Shown here piece by piece: positions 9,013 to 17,889 of a stretch of 35,026 nucleotides of DNA. The stretch's first letter is position 1; each line of letters begins with the position of its first letter. Under the pieces are notes generated by a model, which saw only the letters and a list, made by a program, of their open reading frames with translations, ran no database searches and was not told where the DNA came from. The stretch spans positions 1 to 35,026 of the forward strand of contig NZ_JAYMFF010000017.1 in assembly GCF_035989245.1 (NCBI RefSeq), given 5' to 3'. This DNA comes from Adlercreutzia wanghongyangiae. Its GTDB lineage: Bacteria; Actinomycetota; Coriobacteriia; Coriobacteriales; Eggerthellaceae. The position numbers were made by a program, and so were the translations under genes.

Positions 9013-11193
9013 TCAGCGCAGAAGCGGGCTCGGTTCGTCCCGGTACAGCACCGTGAGAGCGTGCATGGCACGGGTGACGGCCACGTACAGCAGGTTGCGG
9101 TCGGCCTCGGTGGCGTACTGGCGGCCGTCCACATCAAGCAGTACCGCCTCATCGAATTCCAGGCTCTTCGCCAGGCGCACCGAGGCCACCACGAGCCCGC
9201 CCGGGTACACGGCAGTCTCGTCGGTGAGCAACGTCACCGACCGCCCACGGCCCAGCAGCTCGGCATAGCGGGCGGCCAGAAAATCCGACTTCGCGATGAT
9301 ACCGAGCGTGCGATGCTCGGATGCCTCCCACCGCGCGACCGCCTCCTCCACGGCCGCCAGCACGCCCGCCGTGTCGCCGCAGCGCACGAATCGCGGCGGC
9401 TCGCCGTGGCGCTGCACGGGCACGAGCCCGGCCACCGGCAGCACACGGGAGGCCAGCTCGGTAATCTCGCAGGTGGAACGGTAGCTCGTCATGAGGCGCA
9501 CCACGCGGGCGCCCGGGTAATGGGCCGCCACCGTCTCGGGCGCCGCCACTGGCCGGCCGTCCACCAGCTGGTTCACGTCGCCCAGGATAGTCTTGTCGCA
9601 GCGGAACAGGCGGGCCACAGCCTCGTGGGCCACCGGCGGCAAGTCCTGCATCTCGTCGATGACCAGGTGCCGCACGGCAGCCGTGGCGGCAAACCCGTCG
9701 GGCCCGGCGAAGGTCGCGGCGCACAGCGCGAGGGGGAAAGCATCCTCCCATTCCACCACGCCCCTCGATGCCATCTTGAGAAGCGCGCTCTGCCCGGTGT
9801 CGGCCAAAAAGCGCCGATACAGCGCCAGCGGGTTCTTCGCCCGCATCATACGCAGCAGGCGCGAGCGCAGTTCGCGACGGGTCGGCATCGCATGGGCGTA
9901 GCGGCCGAAGGTCTTGCTATGGGCGAGCTCCAAGGCGTCGCCCGCTATAAGGTCGAGCCGCTCCTCGAAGGGCACGGGCGCGTAGGCTGCGAAGCGCTCG
10001 GCGAGCCAGCTGGCCTCGGCCACATCGCCGCCGACGGCCAAATCGTGCGGATCGAAGATCGACGGCGCCTTCCCCACATCGGCGACGGACGCCCCCTCGC
10101 CCGCCACTTTCTCCCCCAGCTGCTCGTCCAACCACGACGCGAGCTGCCGCGCGAACTCCTCGGTGCCCTTCACCCGGGCGCGCTCGGCGCGAGCCAGATC
10201 GGCCTCATCGGCAAACGAGCGCGGGGGCGCCACCTTCGCGATGCCCTCCAACAGCAAACTCGCCACATCGTGCAGGCTCCACTGACGCACCGGTTCCTCG
10301 CCGAGCTCCGGCAGCACACCCGAGATGTAGTCGGAGAACACCCGGCTCGGCGACAAGATGGCCACCGACTGCGAGGAGAGCCGCTCCTTCTGGCGGTACA
10401 GCAGATAGGCCACGCGATGCAGGGCGATGGAGGTCTTTCCCGATCCCGCCACGCCCTGGATGATGAGCGTGCCCGGCGCCTCATCGCGGATGACGGCGTT
10501 CTGCTCGTGTTGGATAGAGGCCACGATGTCGTGCATCTTCGCATCCGACGAACGGGAGAGCGCCTGGGCCAGCACCTCGTCGCGCACGCTGGAATTCGAG
10601 TCCAGCGCGTAGCGAAGCCGACCGTCCTCCACCGCTATCTGCCGCTTGAGCATCAGAGTGCCCTCACGCCGCCCACCCGGCGCGTCGAAGGCCGCCGGCC
10701 CGCACTCGAAGTCGTAGAACAACGCGGCCACGGGGCTGCGCCAGTCGGACACGAGGGCCCGGTTGTGCCAGGTGAACGCGAAGCGCCCGATGTAGGTGGC
10801 CTGGGGCCGATCCTCGGGAAGCGGCCTCTCGCCCGAAGCAGCTCCGCCGTCGGCGCCGCTCCCCTCGGCGAAATCGACACGGGCGAAGTAGGGCGACGCG
10901 AGAAGCTTCTCCAGGCGCCGATGGGACCGGTGGGCCAGAGCGGCCTGAGCGTCCATGCGATTCAGCTCGAAAGCCGACAAGTGCGCCTCTTCCGGTGCCA
11001 GCTCACCGCGGTCGGCCGCCAGCTGCGCACCGGCCTCCCGATGGCTCACCTCGGCACGCTCGGCCAGATCGCGGGCGCGCCCGACCGAGGCCCGCACTGC
11101 CGCAAGCACCTCTTCTAAATGGGAACGCTCCTCGTTCTCGATAGTTGTCGTTGGGTGATTGCCCGCCTGATCGCACGTCAGTTGCGCCTCCAC
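9013..11193 (-). CDS. helD: HelD-type RNA polymerase-associated helicase
   Basis: UvrD/Rep superfamily ATPase of the HelD family, which in Gram-positive bacteria pulls stalled RNA polymerase off DNA. Motifs in order: a coiled-coil-rich N-terminus (ALAHRSHRRLEKLLASPYFA), YIGRF, Walker A GVAGSGKTS, Walker B with DEMQDL, MTSYRS, and LLYVAVTRAMHAL (motif VI) at the C-terminus. At 726 residues it is near the usual family size. The start chosen is GTG at 11193, because AGGAAGGAG lies 6 nt upstream. The longer ATG at 11223 has no ribosome-binding site of its own, and the purine-rich site falls inside its first codons. It is a single gene, convergent with the DUF3021 gene. Confidence 0.9.
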   Translation of the reverse strand: MEAQLTCDQAGNHPTTTIENEERSHLEEVLAAVRASVGRARDLAERAEVSHREAGAQLAADRGELAPEEAHLSAFELNRMDAQAALAHRSHRRLEKLLASPYFARVDFAEGSGADGGAASGERPLPEDRPQATYIGRFAFTWHNRALVSDWRSPVAALFYDFECGPAAFDAPGGRREGTLMLKRQIAVEDGRLRYALDSNSSVRDEVLAQALSRSSDAKMHDIVASIQHEQNAVIRDEAPGTLIIQGVAGSGKTSIALHRVAYLLYRQKERLSSQSVAILSPSRVFSDYISGVLPELGEEPVRQWSLHDVASLLLEGIAKVAPPRSFADEADLARAERARVKGTEEFARQLASWLDEQLGEKVAGEGASVADVGKAPSIFDPHDLAVGGDVAEASWLAERFAAYAPVPFEERLDLIAGDALELAHSKTFGRYAHAMPTRRELRSRLLRMMRAKNPLALYRRFLADTGQSALLKMASRGVVEWEDAFPLALCAATFAGPDGFAATAAVRHLVIDEMQDLPPVAHEAVARLFRCDKTILGDVNQLVDGRPVAAPETVAAHYPGARVVRLMTSYRSTCEITELASRVLPVAGLVPVQRHGEPPRFVRCGDTAGVLAAVEEAVARWEASEHRTLGIIAKSDFLAARYAELLGRGRSVTLLTDETAVYPGGLVVASVRLAKSLEFDEAVLLDVDGRQYATEADRNLLYVAVTRAMHALTVLYRDEPSPLLR

Positions 11194-11405
11194 GGCCTTC
11201 TCCTTCCTCTTCTGCGGCTCCATTGAAGCGAACGGCTCGGCCCGGTGGCCCCGTTCGGGAAACCTGAGAGGTCGGAGGCGCGAGAAACACCGACATCGAG
11301 GTGGGGCCGCTATCCTAGCGGCGAGCGCCCCAGCGCACCCCAGACGCCACACCGATCTTCACAAGATGCCCACAGGAGTCATTGCGCGAGTGGAAATCCG
11401 TTTTC
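11194..11405. other. Gap upstream of helD, little recognised
   Basis: Leader of helD and part of the divergent gap to the dipeptidase gene. Apart from the weak -10 at 11312-11317 and a GGAAATC copy at 11392-11398 that repeats the arm of the following element, nothing is recognised. Open frames here are short and lack a ribosome-binding site. Confidence 0.5.
11312..11317 (-). promoter_or_regulatory. Possible -10 box of helD
   Basis: TAGGAT on the minus strand, about 120 bp upstream of the GTG start. The hexamer 17 bp further upstream (GGGTGC) does not resemble a -35. Weak call, made because no better candidate is near. Confidence 0.25.
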
Positions 11406-11548
11406 TGGCTTGGAAATCACGACTTTGTTACCGAATCAGGCTAAATGACGCGGGCGACACGAAAGCGCCAGCGCGTTTCCCCAGATCACGCAAAATCAAT
11501 ACCGGCAGCAACCGTTGAATTGGTTCCAAAACCATGATTTCCAAGCCA
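11406..11548. repeat. Inverted-repeat element D (143 bp)
   Basis: Perfect 14-bp inverted repeat: TGGCTTGGAAATCA at 11406-11419 and TGATTTCCAAGCCA at 11535-11548, with 115 bp between. Beyond the arms both sides continue with T-rich sequence (TTTT outside), and the right side also holds the small hairpin TGGTT-CCAA-AACCA. There is no coding potential. It resembles elements A and B in layout and in the arm pattern TTTTG(G)CTTGnAAATC, but the inner parts differ. It lies between divergent genes and could be a regulatory site for either, or a small non-autonomous mobile element. Confidence 0.6.
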
Positions 11549-11727
11549 AAATGCGCCATTCCGCCTTCCCGTTTCCCAACCCGCCGCCATCGATTCGCCA
11601 ACAGAAGCGCGGCGCTCGCATCGGCACGCCTCCCATCAGCGTATACCGATACTCGTACAACCCTGCGCCCCGCCGCCGCGCCCACACGGCGCGCCCCCGG
11701 CGCAACCCCGGAACAGGAGGCCTTCCC

Positions 11728-13299
11728 ATGGCATGCACCACCCTGCTCGTCGGCCGCAAGGCGACCAACGACGGCTCCACCATCGTCGCCCGCAACGAGG
11801 ACGGCGAGGATTTCTCGTTCGACCCCAAGAAGATGATCGTCGTGATGCCGGACGACCAGCCGCGCACCTACACCGGCGTGGCCAGCCACCTCACCATCGA
11901 GCTGCCCGACAACCCGCTGCGCTACACCTGCACGCCCAACGCCGACCCGTCGAACGGCGTGTGGGCCGAGACCGGCATCAACGCCGCGAACGTGTCCATG
12001 TCGTCCACCGAGACCATCTCGGCCAACGCGCGCGTGCTCGGCGCCGATCCGCTCGTGGTGTACCAGCCGGCCCAGGGGAAGCCGGGCGATGCCGACTACC
12101 GCCCCGAGGTGCCCGGCGGCATCGGCGAGGAGAACCTGCCCACCATCACGCTGCCCTACATCAGAAGCGCCCGCGAGGGCGTTCAGCGCCTGGGCATGCT
12201 GGTGGAGAAGTACGGCACCTACGAGACCAACGGCGTGGCCTTCGGCGATGAGAACGACGTGTGGTACTGGGAGAACATCGGCGGCCACCATTGGATCGCG
12301 CGCCGCGTGCCCGACGACTGCTATGTGGTGCAGCCGAACCGCCAGGGCATCGACCACTTCGACCTGTCCGACGCGCTGGGAGACCAGCACGACTACATGT
12401 GCAGCGCCGATCTGGCCGAGTGGATCAAGGCCCACGACCTGCTCATGGACATGCCCGCTCACGAGGACGATGCCGGCGAGACCGTCTGCGGCCTGCCGCG
12501 CTACTTCAACGCGCGCATCGCGTTTTCCACCTACACCTGGCTCGACCAGCTCTACAACGCGCCGCGCAAGTGGTACCTGTGCCGCCGCCTGACCCCCTCC
12601 GACCCGCGCTTCCAGGGACCTGCCCCCGAGTTCGGCCCCGAAAGCCTCGACATTCCCTGGGCCATGCGCCCCGATAAGAAGCTGTCGGCATCGGATGTGA
12701 AGGACCTGCTCGCCACCACCTTCGACGGCACCGAGTACGACCCCTACGGCACCAAGGGCACGCCCGAGACGCGCCACCAGTACCGCTATGTCGGCATCGA
12801 CCGCACCTCCGAGTGCTCGGTGCTGTGCATCCGCCCGAACGCGCCGGCGGCCGCCCGCGGCGTGCACTGGTTCGCTCCGGCGTCGGGCCCCTTCAACACC
12901 GCGGTGGCTCTGTACGCGAACGTGACCGAGCTGCCCGCCTACCTGGACACCCCCACCGAGGTGACCACCGACAGCCTCTACTGGAACAACCGCCTGGTAG
13001 CGGGTCTGGCCGACCCGCAGTTCTTCGAAAGCTACGAGGCCATCCAGGGCTACCGGCTGAACACCATGGCCCAGGGCTACCAGTCGCTGCACGAAACCGA
13101 TGCCAAGCTCGCCCAGATGGCGAAGGAGGGCAAAGTCGATCTGGAGAACATGGAAGACGTCGGCGTGCAGGAGGTGCTGGCCGCCGCGAACCAGGCCCTC
13201 GTCGACTCGGTGCAGACCCAAACCCGGGCGCTTCTGGGCAGCGTGCTCGACCAGCGCACGGTGACCATGAAGAACGCCTTCAACATGAACGACCACTGA
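11728..13299 (+). CDS. pepD: C69 family dipeptidase
   Basis: N-terminal-nucleophile dipeptidase of peptidase family C69 (PepD-like), 523 residues. The N-terminus MACTTLLVGRKATNDGSTIV has the conserved Cys3 expected to be the nucleophile, followed by the ARNED segment. Family blocks follow: GVWAETGINAANVSMSSTET, ENDVWYWENIGGHHWIA and EYDPYGTKGTPETR. There is no signal peptide, so it should act in the cytoplasm on dipeptides from imported or turned-over peptides. The ATG at 11728 has a perfect AGGAGG 7 nt upstream. The gene stands alone; a hairpin terminator candidate follows at 13443. Substrate preference cannot be told. Confidence 0.93.
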   Translation: MACTTLLVGRKATNDGSTIVARNEDGEDFSFDPKKMIVVMPDDQPRTYTGVASHLTIELPDNPLRYTCTPNADPSNGVWAETGINAANVSMSSTETISANARVLGADPLVVYQPAQGKPGDADYRPEVPGGIGEENLPTITLPYIRSAREGVQRLGMLVEKYGTYETNGVAFGDENDVWYWENIGGHHWIARRVPDDCYVVQPNRQGIDHFDLSDALGDQHDYMCSADLAEWIKAHDLLMDMPAHEDDAGETVCGLPRYFNARIAFSTYTWLDQLYNAPRKWYLCRRLTPSDPRFQGPAPEFGPESLDIPWAMRPDKKLSASDVKDLLATTFDGTEYDPYGTKGTPETRHQYRYVGIDRTSECSVLCIRPNAPAAARGVHWFAPASGPFNTAVALYANVTELPAYLDTPTEVTTDSLYWNNRLVAGLADPQFFESYEAIQGYRLNTMAQGYQSLHETDAKLAQMAKEGKVDLENMEDVGVQEVLAAANQALVDSVQTQTRALLGSVLDQRTVTMKNAFNMNDH

Positions 13300-13320
13300 T
13301 CGCGCGCGGCGGCCGCGCGC

Positions 13321-13385
13321 TCGCGAACCACCGCGAGGCTGTCGCGAGCCACCGCGAGGCCGCCGCAGCCGCAGCCGCAGCCGCA
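13321..13385. repeat. Short tandem repeats after the dipeptidase gene
   Basis: Two copies of a 19-bp unit, TCGCGA(A/G)CCACCGCGAGGC, at 13321-13339 and 13342-13360 (21-bp period, one difference), followed by four exact copies of GCCGCA (13362-13385). Noncoding. Slippage-prone, so copy number may vary between strains. Confidence 0.8.
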
Positions 13386-13442
13386 ACTGCAGGTCTGCGA
13401 CAGCCCGCACACGCCATCGCCTCGTTTACCGTTTGATGCCAA

Positions 13443-13470
13443 GGGGCTCGCGCCTTCGCGTGCGGGCCCC
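13443..13470 (+). terminator. Probable terminator of the dipeptidase gene
   Basis: Stem GGGGC/GCCCC with an inner GCGC/GCGT pairing around CTTC, followed by a weak T-containing tract (TCATCGTTT). The T-run is poor, so this is a moderate call. The next gene has its own strong ribosome-binding site 50 bp further on. Confidence 0.5.
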
Positions 13471-13527
13471 TCATCGTTTAGCATGAAGCTCACCATTTAC
13501 GCGCCGTCAACGAGCAAAGGAGGAGCC

Positions 13528-14544
13528 ATGGCCATGAACCCCGTGGTGCAGGCCGTCATCAAGGCCATCACCCTGGTACAGCCCGACGTGGCCTCGTCGT
13601 GGAACGCCCAGCGCAAGGTGGAGGATGCCGCCGGCAAGCTCACCATCGCCGATCCCCGCTGCCGTATCGACGAGATCACCGCTACCGCCGGCGACGGTTA
13701 CCAGATTCCCCTACGCGTGTTCACCCCGCTCGACATCGACTTCTCCCTGAAAACGGGGCTGCACGTGAACGAGGACCACCGCGGCACCATCCTGTACCTG
13801 CACGGCGGGGGCTGGGCCAACGGCGATGTGGAATTCTACAGCGACGCCTGCATGAAAACGGCCCTGAAGCTGGAGCGCCGTGTCATCGCCGTGGACTACC
13901 GCCGCAGCCCCGAGTGCCGTTTCCCCGTGCCGCTGGAAGACTGCTACGAGGTGGCGCGCCAGCTGTTCGCCGGCGACCTTATCCCCGATGCCGACCCCGA
14001 TCACATCGTGCTCATGGGCGACTCGGCCGGCGGTAACCTGACCGCCGGGGTGAGCCTGCTCGCCCGCGAGCGCGGCGATTTCGCGCCCCGCACCCAGATC
14101 CTGCTGTACCCGCTCACCTACAACGACCACAGCGAGACCACCCTGTTCGACTCGGTGCGCGACAACGGCGAGGACTACATCCTCACCCGCCAGGCCATCG
14201 TGGACTACATCGAGCTGTACCTGCGCACGCCCGACGACTTCCACGACTCCCGCTTCGCGCCGCTTATCGCCTCATCTCTGGCCGACATGCCGCGCACCCT
14301 CGTCATCACCGCCGAGTACGACCCGCTGCGCGACGAGGGCGAGGCCTTCGCGGCCCGGCTTGAGGCCGAGGGCAACGAGGTGGCCTGCTTCCGCATGTAC
14401 AACGGCGTGCACGGCTACTTCCTGTACCCCTCGGTGCTCTCGCTCGTGCGCGACACCTACCGCCTTATCGCCCACTTCCTCGACGGCGAGACGCTTCCCA
14501 CCTCCGGTGACCTGCCATGGCTGACGCTTCTTGGTACCGACTAG
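13528..14544 (+). CDS. Alpha/beta hydrolase, hormone-sensitive-lipase type esterase
   Basis: Predicted carboxylesterase of 338 residues, first gene of a three-gene unit. The oxyanion-hole motif HGGG is at residues 92-95, the nucleophile elbow GDSAGG at 164-169 (Ser166), the acid Asp265 (EYDPLRDEG) and the base His295 (GVHGY), so the triad is complete. There is no signal peptide, so it is cytoplasmic. AAAGGAGG precedes the ATG at 13528. A second ATG at 13534 is nearly as well placed, and the upstream frame to 13483 has no site. Its end overlaps the next gene by 28 bp. With that acyltransferase-like gene it may handle formation and cleavage of an ester, an inference from context only. Confidence 0.9.
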   Translation: MAMNPVVQAVIKAITLVQPDVASSWNAQRKVEDAAGKLTIADPRCRIDEITATAGDGYQIPLRVFTPLDIDFSLKTGLHVNEDHRGTILYLHGGGWANGDVEFYSDACMKTALKLERRVIAVDYRRSPECRFPVPLEDCYEVARQLFAGDLIPDADPDHIVLMGDSAGGNLTAGVSLLARERGDFAPRTQILLYPLTYNDHSETTLFDSVRDNGEDYILTRQAIVDYIELYLRTPDDFHDSRFAPLIASSLADMPRTLVITAEYDPLRDEGEAFAARLEAEGNEVACFRMYNGVHGYFLYPSVLSLVRDTYRLIAHFLDGETLPTSGDLPWLTLLGTD

Positions 14545-15887
14545 ACAACGTCGGGAAGTTCTACGCCGCCCAGGCCGGCGGAAACACCCAGACCATCTTC
14601 CGCATCGCCGCCACCATGGCCGACGAGGTGGACGAGGCTGCCCTGCAGCGGGCGCTCGATGCGGCCGTGGCGCTATTCCCCGGCTTCAACGTGTGCCTGA
14701 GAAGCGGCCTGTTCTGGCACTACCTGGTGCCCGCGCCGAACGCCCCGCGCGCCGAGCCCGAGGTGCTGCCCGTCTGCTACAACCTGCACGCCGACCCTGC
14801 AAGCGTGCTCTTCCGCGTCACCTACCACGCCCGGCGCATCAACGTGGAGGTGTCCCACATCATCTCCGACGGGCGCGGCACGCTGGAGTTCGTAAAGGCG
14901 CTCCTGGCCGCCTACGTGACCGAACGCTACGGGGCGCCCGTGGCGCCGTCGGCCTATGCGGGCGACGAGGCGTCGAAGACCGAGGACAGCTTCTCGGCCC
15001 ACTACGACCGCGCCGCCGCCGGCAGCGATACCGCGCCCAAGGTGTTCCGTCTCACGGGATGGAAGGATGCCGACGACCCCGTCTACCTGGAGCTGCACTA
15101 CTCGGCCGCCGCCGTGCACGCCGCCGCGAAAGAGGCCGGCGCCACGGTGACGAGCTACCTCATCGCCGCGATCATCTGCGCCCTGCGCCGCGAGATGCCG
15201 GCTGCCGAGCGCGGGCGCGCCATCCACATGGACGTGCCCGTTGACCTGCGGTCGCTCTTCGGCTCCACCACCCTGCGCAACTTCTTCGGACTGGCCTACA
15301 TCACCTACGTGCCGGGCAACGCCGACGAGCCTCTGGGCGCCATCGCCGCCCAGGTGCAAAAGCAGCTTTCCGCCGGCACCCAGCCAGCCGCCCTGAAGCG
15401 CCGCGTGATGCGCATGGTGAAGCTGGAGAGGAACCCGCTTGTGCGCGCGGTTCCCCTCATCGTGAAGGACGCGGCGCTGGAGTTCGCCGCCTGGCGCGCC
15501 AACCGCGAGGTGACATGCACCGTGTCGAGCCTGGGACGGGTGACGCTGGATGCGGCCGTGGCGCCCTACGTGGAGGGCATCAGCGCGCTCACGTCGCCGG
15601 CGGGGCTCAACTTCATCCTGTGCACCTGCGGCGACGACTTGTGCATCGGCATCTCCAGCCGCTTCGTGAGCCTGCGCGCCGCGCGCCATCTCGTGCGCGT
15701 GCTGGACGCCGAGGGGCTCTCCGGCTGGGCGGCCCTCAACAAGGACGATGCGCAGATAGACGCGGCGCTCAAGGAATCGGCGCTGGAGGACCGCTTAAGC
15801 GCCATCGGCGCCACCTGGCGCGACCACGCGGGCCGCGCCCCCGCCCGCGACCAGGGCCGCGTGGGGAAGCCAGAGGTGCGGCCATGA
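14517..15887 (+). CDS. Condensation-domain-like acyltransferase (HXXXDG)
   Basis: Protein of 456 residues with the fold signature of the condensation/alcohol acyltransferase superfamily: HXXXDG at residues 114-119 (HIISDG, catalytic His114), an N-terminal ALQRALDAAVALFPGFNVCL block, a central MDVPVDLRSLF block and a later RNFFGLAYI segment in the position of the superfamily's second motif. No carrier-protein or other NRPS domain is fused or nearby, so it is a free-standing O- or N-acyltransferase; the acyl donor and acceptor are unknown. It starts inside the hydrolase gene (28-bp overlap) and ends in an ATGA overlap with the next gene, so the three are translated together. Confidence 0.8.
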   Translation: MADASWYRLDNVGKFYAAQAGGNTQTIFRIAATMADEVDEAALQRALDAAVALFPGFNVCLRSGLFWHYLVPAPNAPRAEPEVLPVCYNLHADPASVLFRVTYHARRINVEVSHIISDGRGTLEFVKALLAAYVTERYGAPVAPSAYAGDEASKTEDSFSAHYDRAAAGSDTAPKVFRLTGWKDADDPVYLELHYSAAAVHAAAKEAGATVTSYLIAAIICALRREMPAAERGRAIHMDVPVDLRSLFGSTTLRNFFGLAYITYVPGNADEPLGAIAAQVQKQLSAGTQPAALKRRVMRMVKLERNPLVRAVPLIVKDAALEFAAWRANREVTCTVSSLGRVTLDAAVAPYVEGISALTSPAGLNFILCTCGDDLCIGISSRFVSLRAARHLVRVLDAEGLSGWAALNKDDAQIDAALKESALEDRLSAIGATWRDHAGRAPARDQGRVGKPEVRP

Positions 15888-16207
15888 GGCACTGCGACCG
15901 CTGCAACCTGGATTATACGGGCGAGCTGACCCGCTGCGCCCTGTGCGGAGGCCCGCTTCACGGCGAGGCCGCGCCCTCGCCCTTCCCCGTGGCCACCTGG
16001 CACCGCTTCCGGCGCACGGTGCACCGCGCGCTCATTCTGGTGGCCCTGGCGGCCCTGGCCGCGGCGGCCATCGTGTGCGCCGCCTTCGGACTGCCGGGCC
16101 TGCTCATCGCGCTCGCAGCAGGCATCGCGGCCTTCATCGTCGCGAAGCTCCTGCTCACCCAGGGCCCCTTGGGCACCAAGCTCGCGAAGTTCTTCTCCAT
16201 CCGCTGA
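15884..16207 (+). CDS. Short zinc-ribbon membrane protein (DUF6320-like)
   Basis: Protein of 107 residues. The N-terminus has two Cys-x2-Cys pairs (Cys4/Cys7 and Cys18/Cys21), a zinc ribbon, then a linker with FPVATWHRF and two hydrophobic helices (about residues 49-70 and 72-92), ending with a basic tail. This matches the start of DUF6320-type proteins, which accompany hydrolase/acyltransferase pairs in other gut anaerobes, but those are commonly about twice as long with more helices, so this looks like a shortened form. ATGA overlap with the acyltransferase gene. It may hold the two enzymes at the membrane; function unknown. Confidence 0.75.
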   Translation: MRHCDRCNLDYTGELTRCALCGGPLHGEAAPSPFPVATWHRFRRTVHRALILVALAALAAAAIVCAAFGLPGLLIALAAGIAAFIVAKLLLTQGPLGTKLAKFFSIR

Positions 16208-16252
16208 GGAAGCGCCGGACAACCCCCTACGCCAGCAGCGCCGCCAAGACCC

Positions 16253-17527
16253 CTACCCGAGTCGCGCCGTCGAGCGCTCGCAGAGCTCGGCCACCAGCGG
16301 CAGCAGACGGCTTCCCAGCTCGTCAATACCCGGGAGCGCCCCGTTCTCGGCCAGCACCGCCTCAAGGGTCGCGGGCACCTTCCCCGCCAGAGCCGCTAGC
16401 CGCTCGGCCAGCACATCACCCGTCAAGCCGTGTTCTTCCAGCCCGTTGGCATCGGCGAACTTGCCCAGCCGCCGTGCGCTCAGACGGCCGACGCGATTCT
16501 CGCCGGCCACGCCCATAGCCAGCTTGATGTCGAAGGGCCGCTCGGCGTAGGGCAAAAGCGATGCCACGTCGTAGAGCGGGGCCAGGTAAGAGACGTCTCG
16601 TCCATGGAGCAGCGAGTAGTTCTTAGCATGGGCATCGGGCGCGCCAATAAGGTAGTTGAAGAACAGCATGTCCATGAACTGGGAGATGTTGGCCACCGCG
16701 GAGCCCGTTCGGCCGCACACCCCAACGATATCGCGGGCGCCAGGACCACCTTCCTCGGGATATTTGCGCTCGGGAAGCACACCCAGAACCTGGCAGAAAT
16801 CCTCCTGGTGCAGCCGCCGCACCCGACCCGCATCATCGCGCACCCGATCGTAGCGCGTGGCAACGATGGCCGGCTCGTCTTCGAACACCAGGTAATCGAC
16901 CCGCTCCGCCGGAATGCCGCACACCGCCGCCAACTTCAGGCACACGTACTCGTTGAGCGCGCTCAACTTCAAGTCCGAGATACCCGGTTTAAAGATATGG
17001 GTCGTGGCAGCCGCCCCCTCGCAGCTGTACCATCCGTCGCCTTCGCGACGCAGGGCGAACTTCGCTTGCTGACCGCCGAGGGACCAGCGCTCGTTATCGG
17101 TTTCCCACCGAGCAGCCCCATTGCCGCGACCCTGTTTGAGACGAAGAGCGACCTCGTGATCCGCCATCGCCACAAGCGTCTCCCGGCGCTCAAGCAGATC
17201 ATCGACCGAATCCTCCCCGCAAAGCTGCACCGCACCGGGACAGTCGAGCCCAATATGGGAGAGCAGCGCAAACGGGTTGTCGGGAGAGACCTCATACTCA
17301 TGTCCCAAGCTTCTCCTGACATCGTAGCTGTCGGGCAAAAGGCCGAACAGAAAGGGACGCACCACCTTGTCGCCGAATGCTGCACCATCAATCGGCATCG
17401 ATAGGGAGAGCGGAACAGCATCGTAGCCGTTCTCATAAGAGAATGAGAGCGCGCCGTCATAGGCCTGCCGAATCGTTCCAGCCCGACGCCCCGCAATGAG
17501 CACAGCCAGATTATCCACGATGGCCAC
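16253..17527 (-). CDS. hipA: HipA-type serine/threonine kinase toxin
   Basis: Toxin of the HipBA type II module. HipA kinases phosphorylate targets such as glutamyl-tRNA synthetase and push cells into dormancy. It has 424 residues (E. coli HipA 440). Motifs: FGLLPDS in the N-terminal domain, SLGGQQAK at residues 149-156 with Ser149 in the place of the autophosphorylated Ser150, catalytic DAHAKN (about 298-303) and metal-binding YDVAS (Asp320). All key residues are present, so it looks active. The start is GTG at 17527, chosen because GGGGAA lies about 6 nt upstream and the length fits; the open frame extends to 17629 but overlaps hipB. With this start it overlaps the hipB end by 17 bp. Confidence 0.9.
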   Translation of the reverse strand: MAIVDNLAVLIAGRRAGTIRQAYDGALSFSYENGYDAVPLSLSMPIDGAAFGDKVVRPFLFGLLPDSYDVRRSLGHEYEVSPDNPFALLSHIGLDCPGAVQLCGEDSVDDLLERRETLVAMADHEVALRLKQGRGNGAARWETDNERWSLGGQQAKFALRREGDGWYSCEGAAATTHIFKPGISDLKLSALNEYVCLKLAAVCGIPAERVDYLVFEDEPAIVATRYDRVRDDAGRVRRLHQEDFCQVLGVLPERKYPEEGGPGARDIVGVCGRTGSAVANISQFMDMLFFNYLIGAPDAHAKNYSLLHGRDVSYLAPLYDVASLLPYAERPFDIKLAMGVAGENRVGRLSARRLGKFADANGLEEHGLTGDVLAERLAALAGKVPATLEAVLAENGALPGIDELGSRLLPLVAELCERSTARLG

Positions 17528-17837
17528 CTGCGCTTCCCCAAGAATCCACCGCCGACTGAAGGAGCATCTCGTACTCATCGTCCCGAACACGAGCAGACGA
17601 GGCGCTTTCGCCCTTCGGTTGACCGGCACCCACCAGCTTTAACTCTAAGCCAAGGGGAGCCAACACGGCTTCCAGCTTCGTCAGGCCCACGCCTTGCGCC
17701 TCAGCCGCCTCAATCGAGCGCACAAGCCTCTCGGATACCCCCGCAATGCTCGCCAACTGCTTTTGCGTGAGACCCAATGAATCCCTGCGAGCCTGCACGC
17801 TTCGCCCGATCTCCTGGGAGAACTGGAGTTTTTCCAT
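17511..17837 (-). CDS. hipB: HipB-type antitoxin, XRE family
   Basis: Antitoxin and repressor of the hipBA pair, 108 residues. A helix-turn-helix of XRE type covers about residues 10-62 (VQARRDSLGLTQKQLASIAG, then ERLVRSIEAAEAQG), followed by LEAVLAPLGLELKLV, the usual HipB beta-lobe, and a flexible acidic tail. The ATG at 17837 has GAAGGG about 7 nt upstream; the open frame runs further up but through the promoter and operators. It precedes hipA with a 17-bp overlap, as in most HipBA operons. It probably binds the three sites at 17890-17953. Confidence 0.92.
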   Translation of the reverse strand: MEKLQFSQEIGRSVQARRDSLGLTQKQLASIAGVSERLVRSIEAAEAQGVGLTKLEAVLAPLGLELKLVGAGQPKGESASSARVRDDEYEMLLQSAVDSWGSAGGHRG

Positions 17838-17889
17838 CACTCGCCCTTCGCATGTCGAAAAATAGGCACTGTTCCACCGAATACGAATC

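Noticed and set aside
8887..11118. 743-residue open frame opposite helD
   Set aside because: Same reason: composition of an antisense shadow, no motif, and helD has complete helicase motifs.
11428..13410. 660-residue open frame opposite the dipeptidase
   Set aside because: Antisense shadow with Val/Gly/His bias and no domain; the plus strand has a full C69 family pattern.
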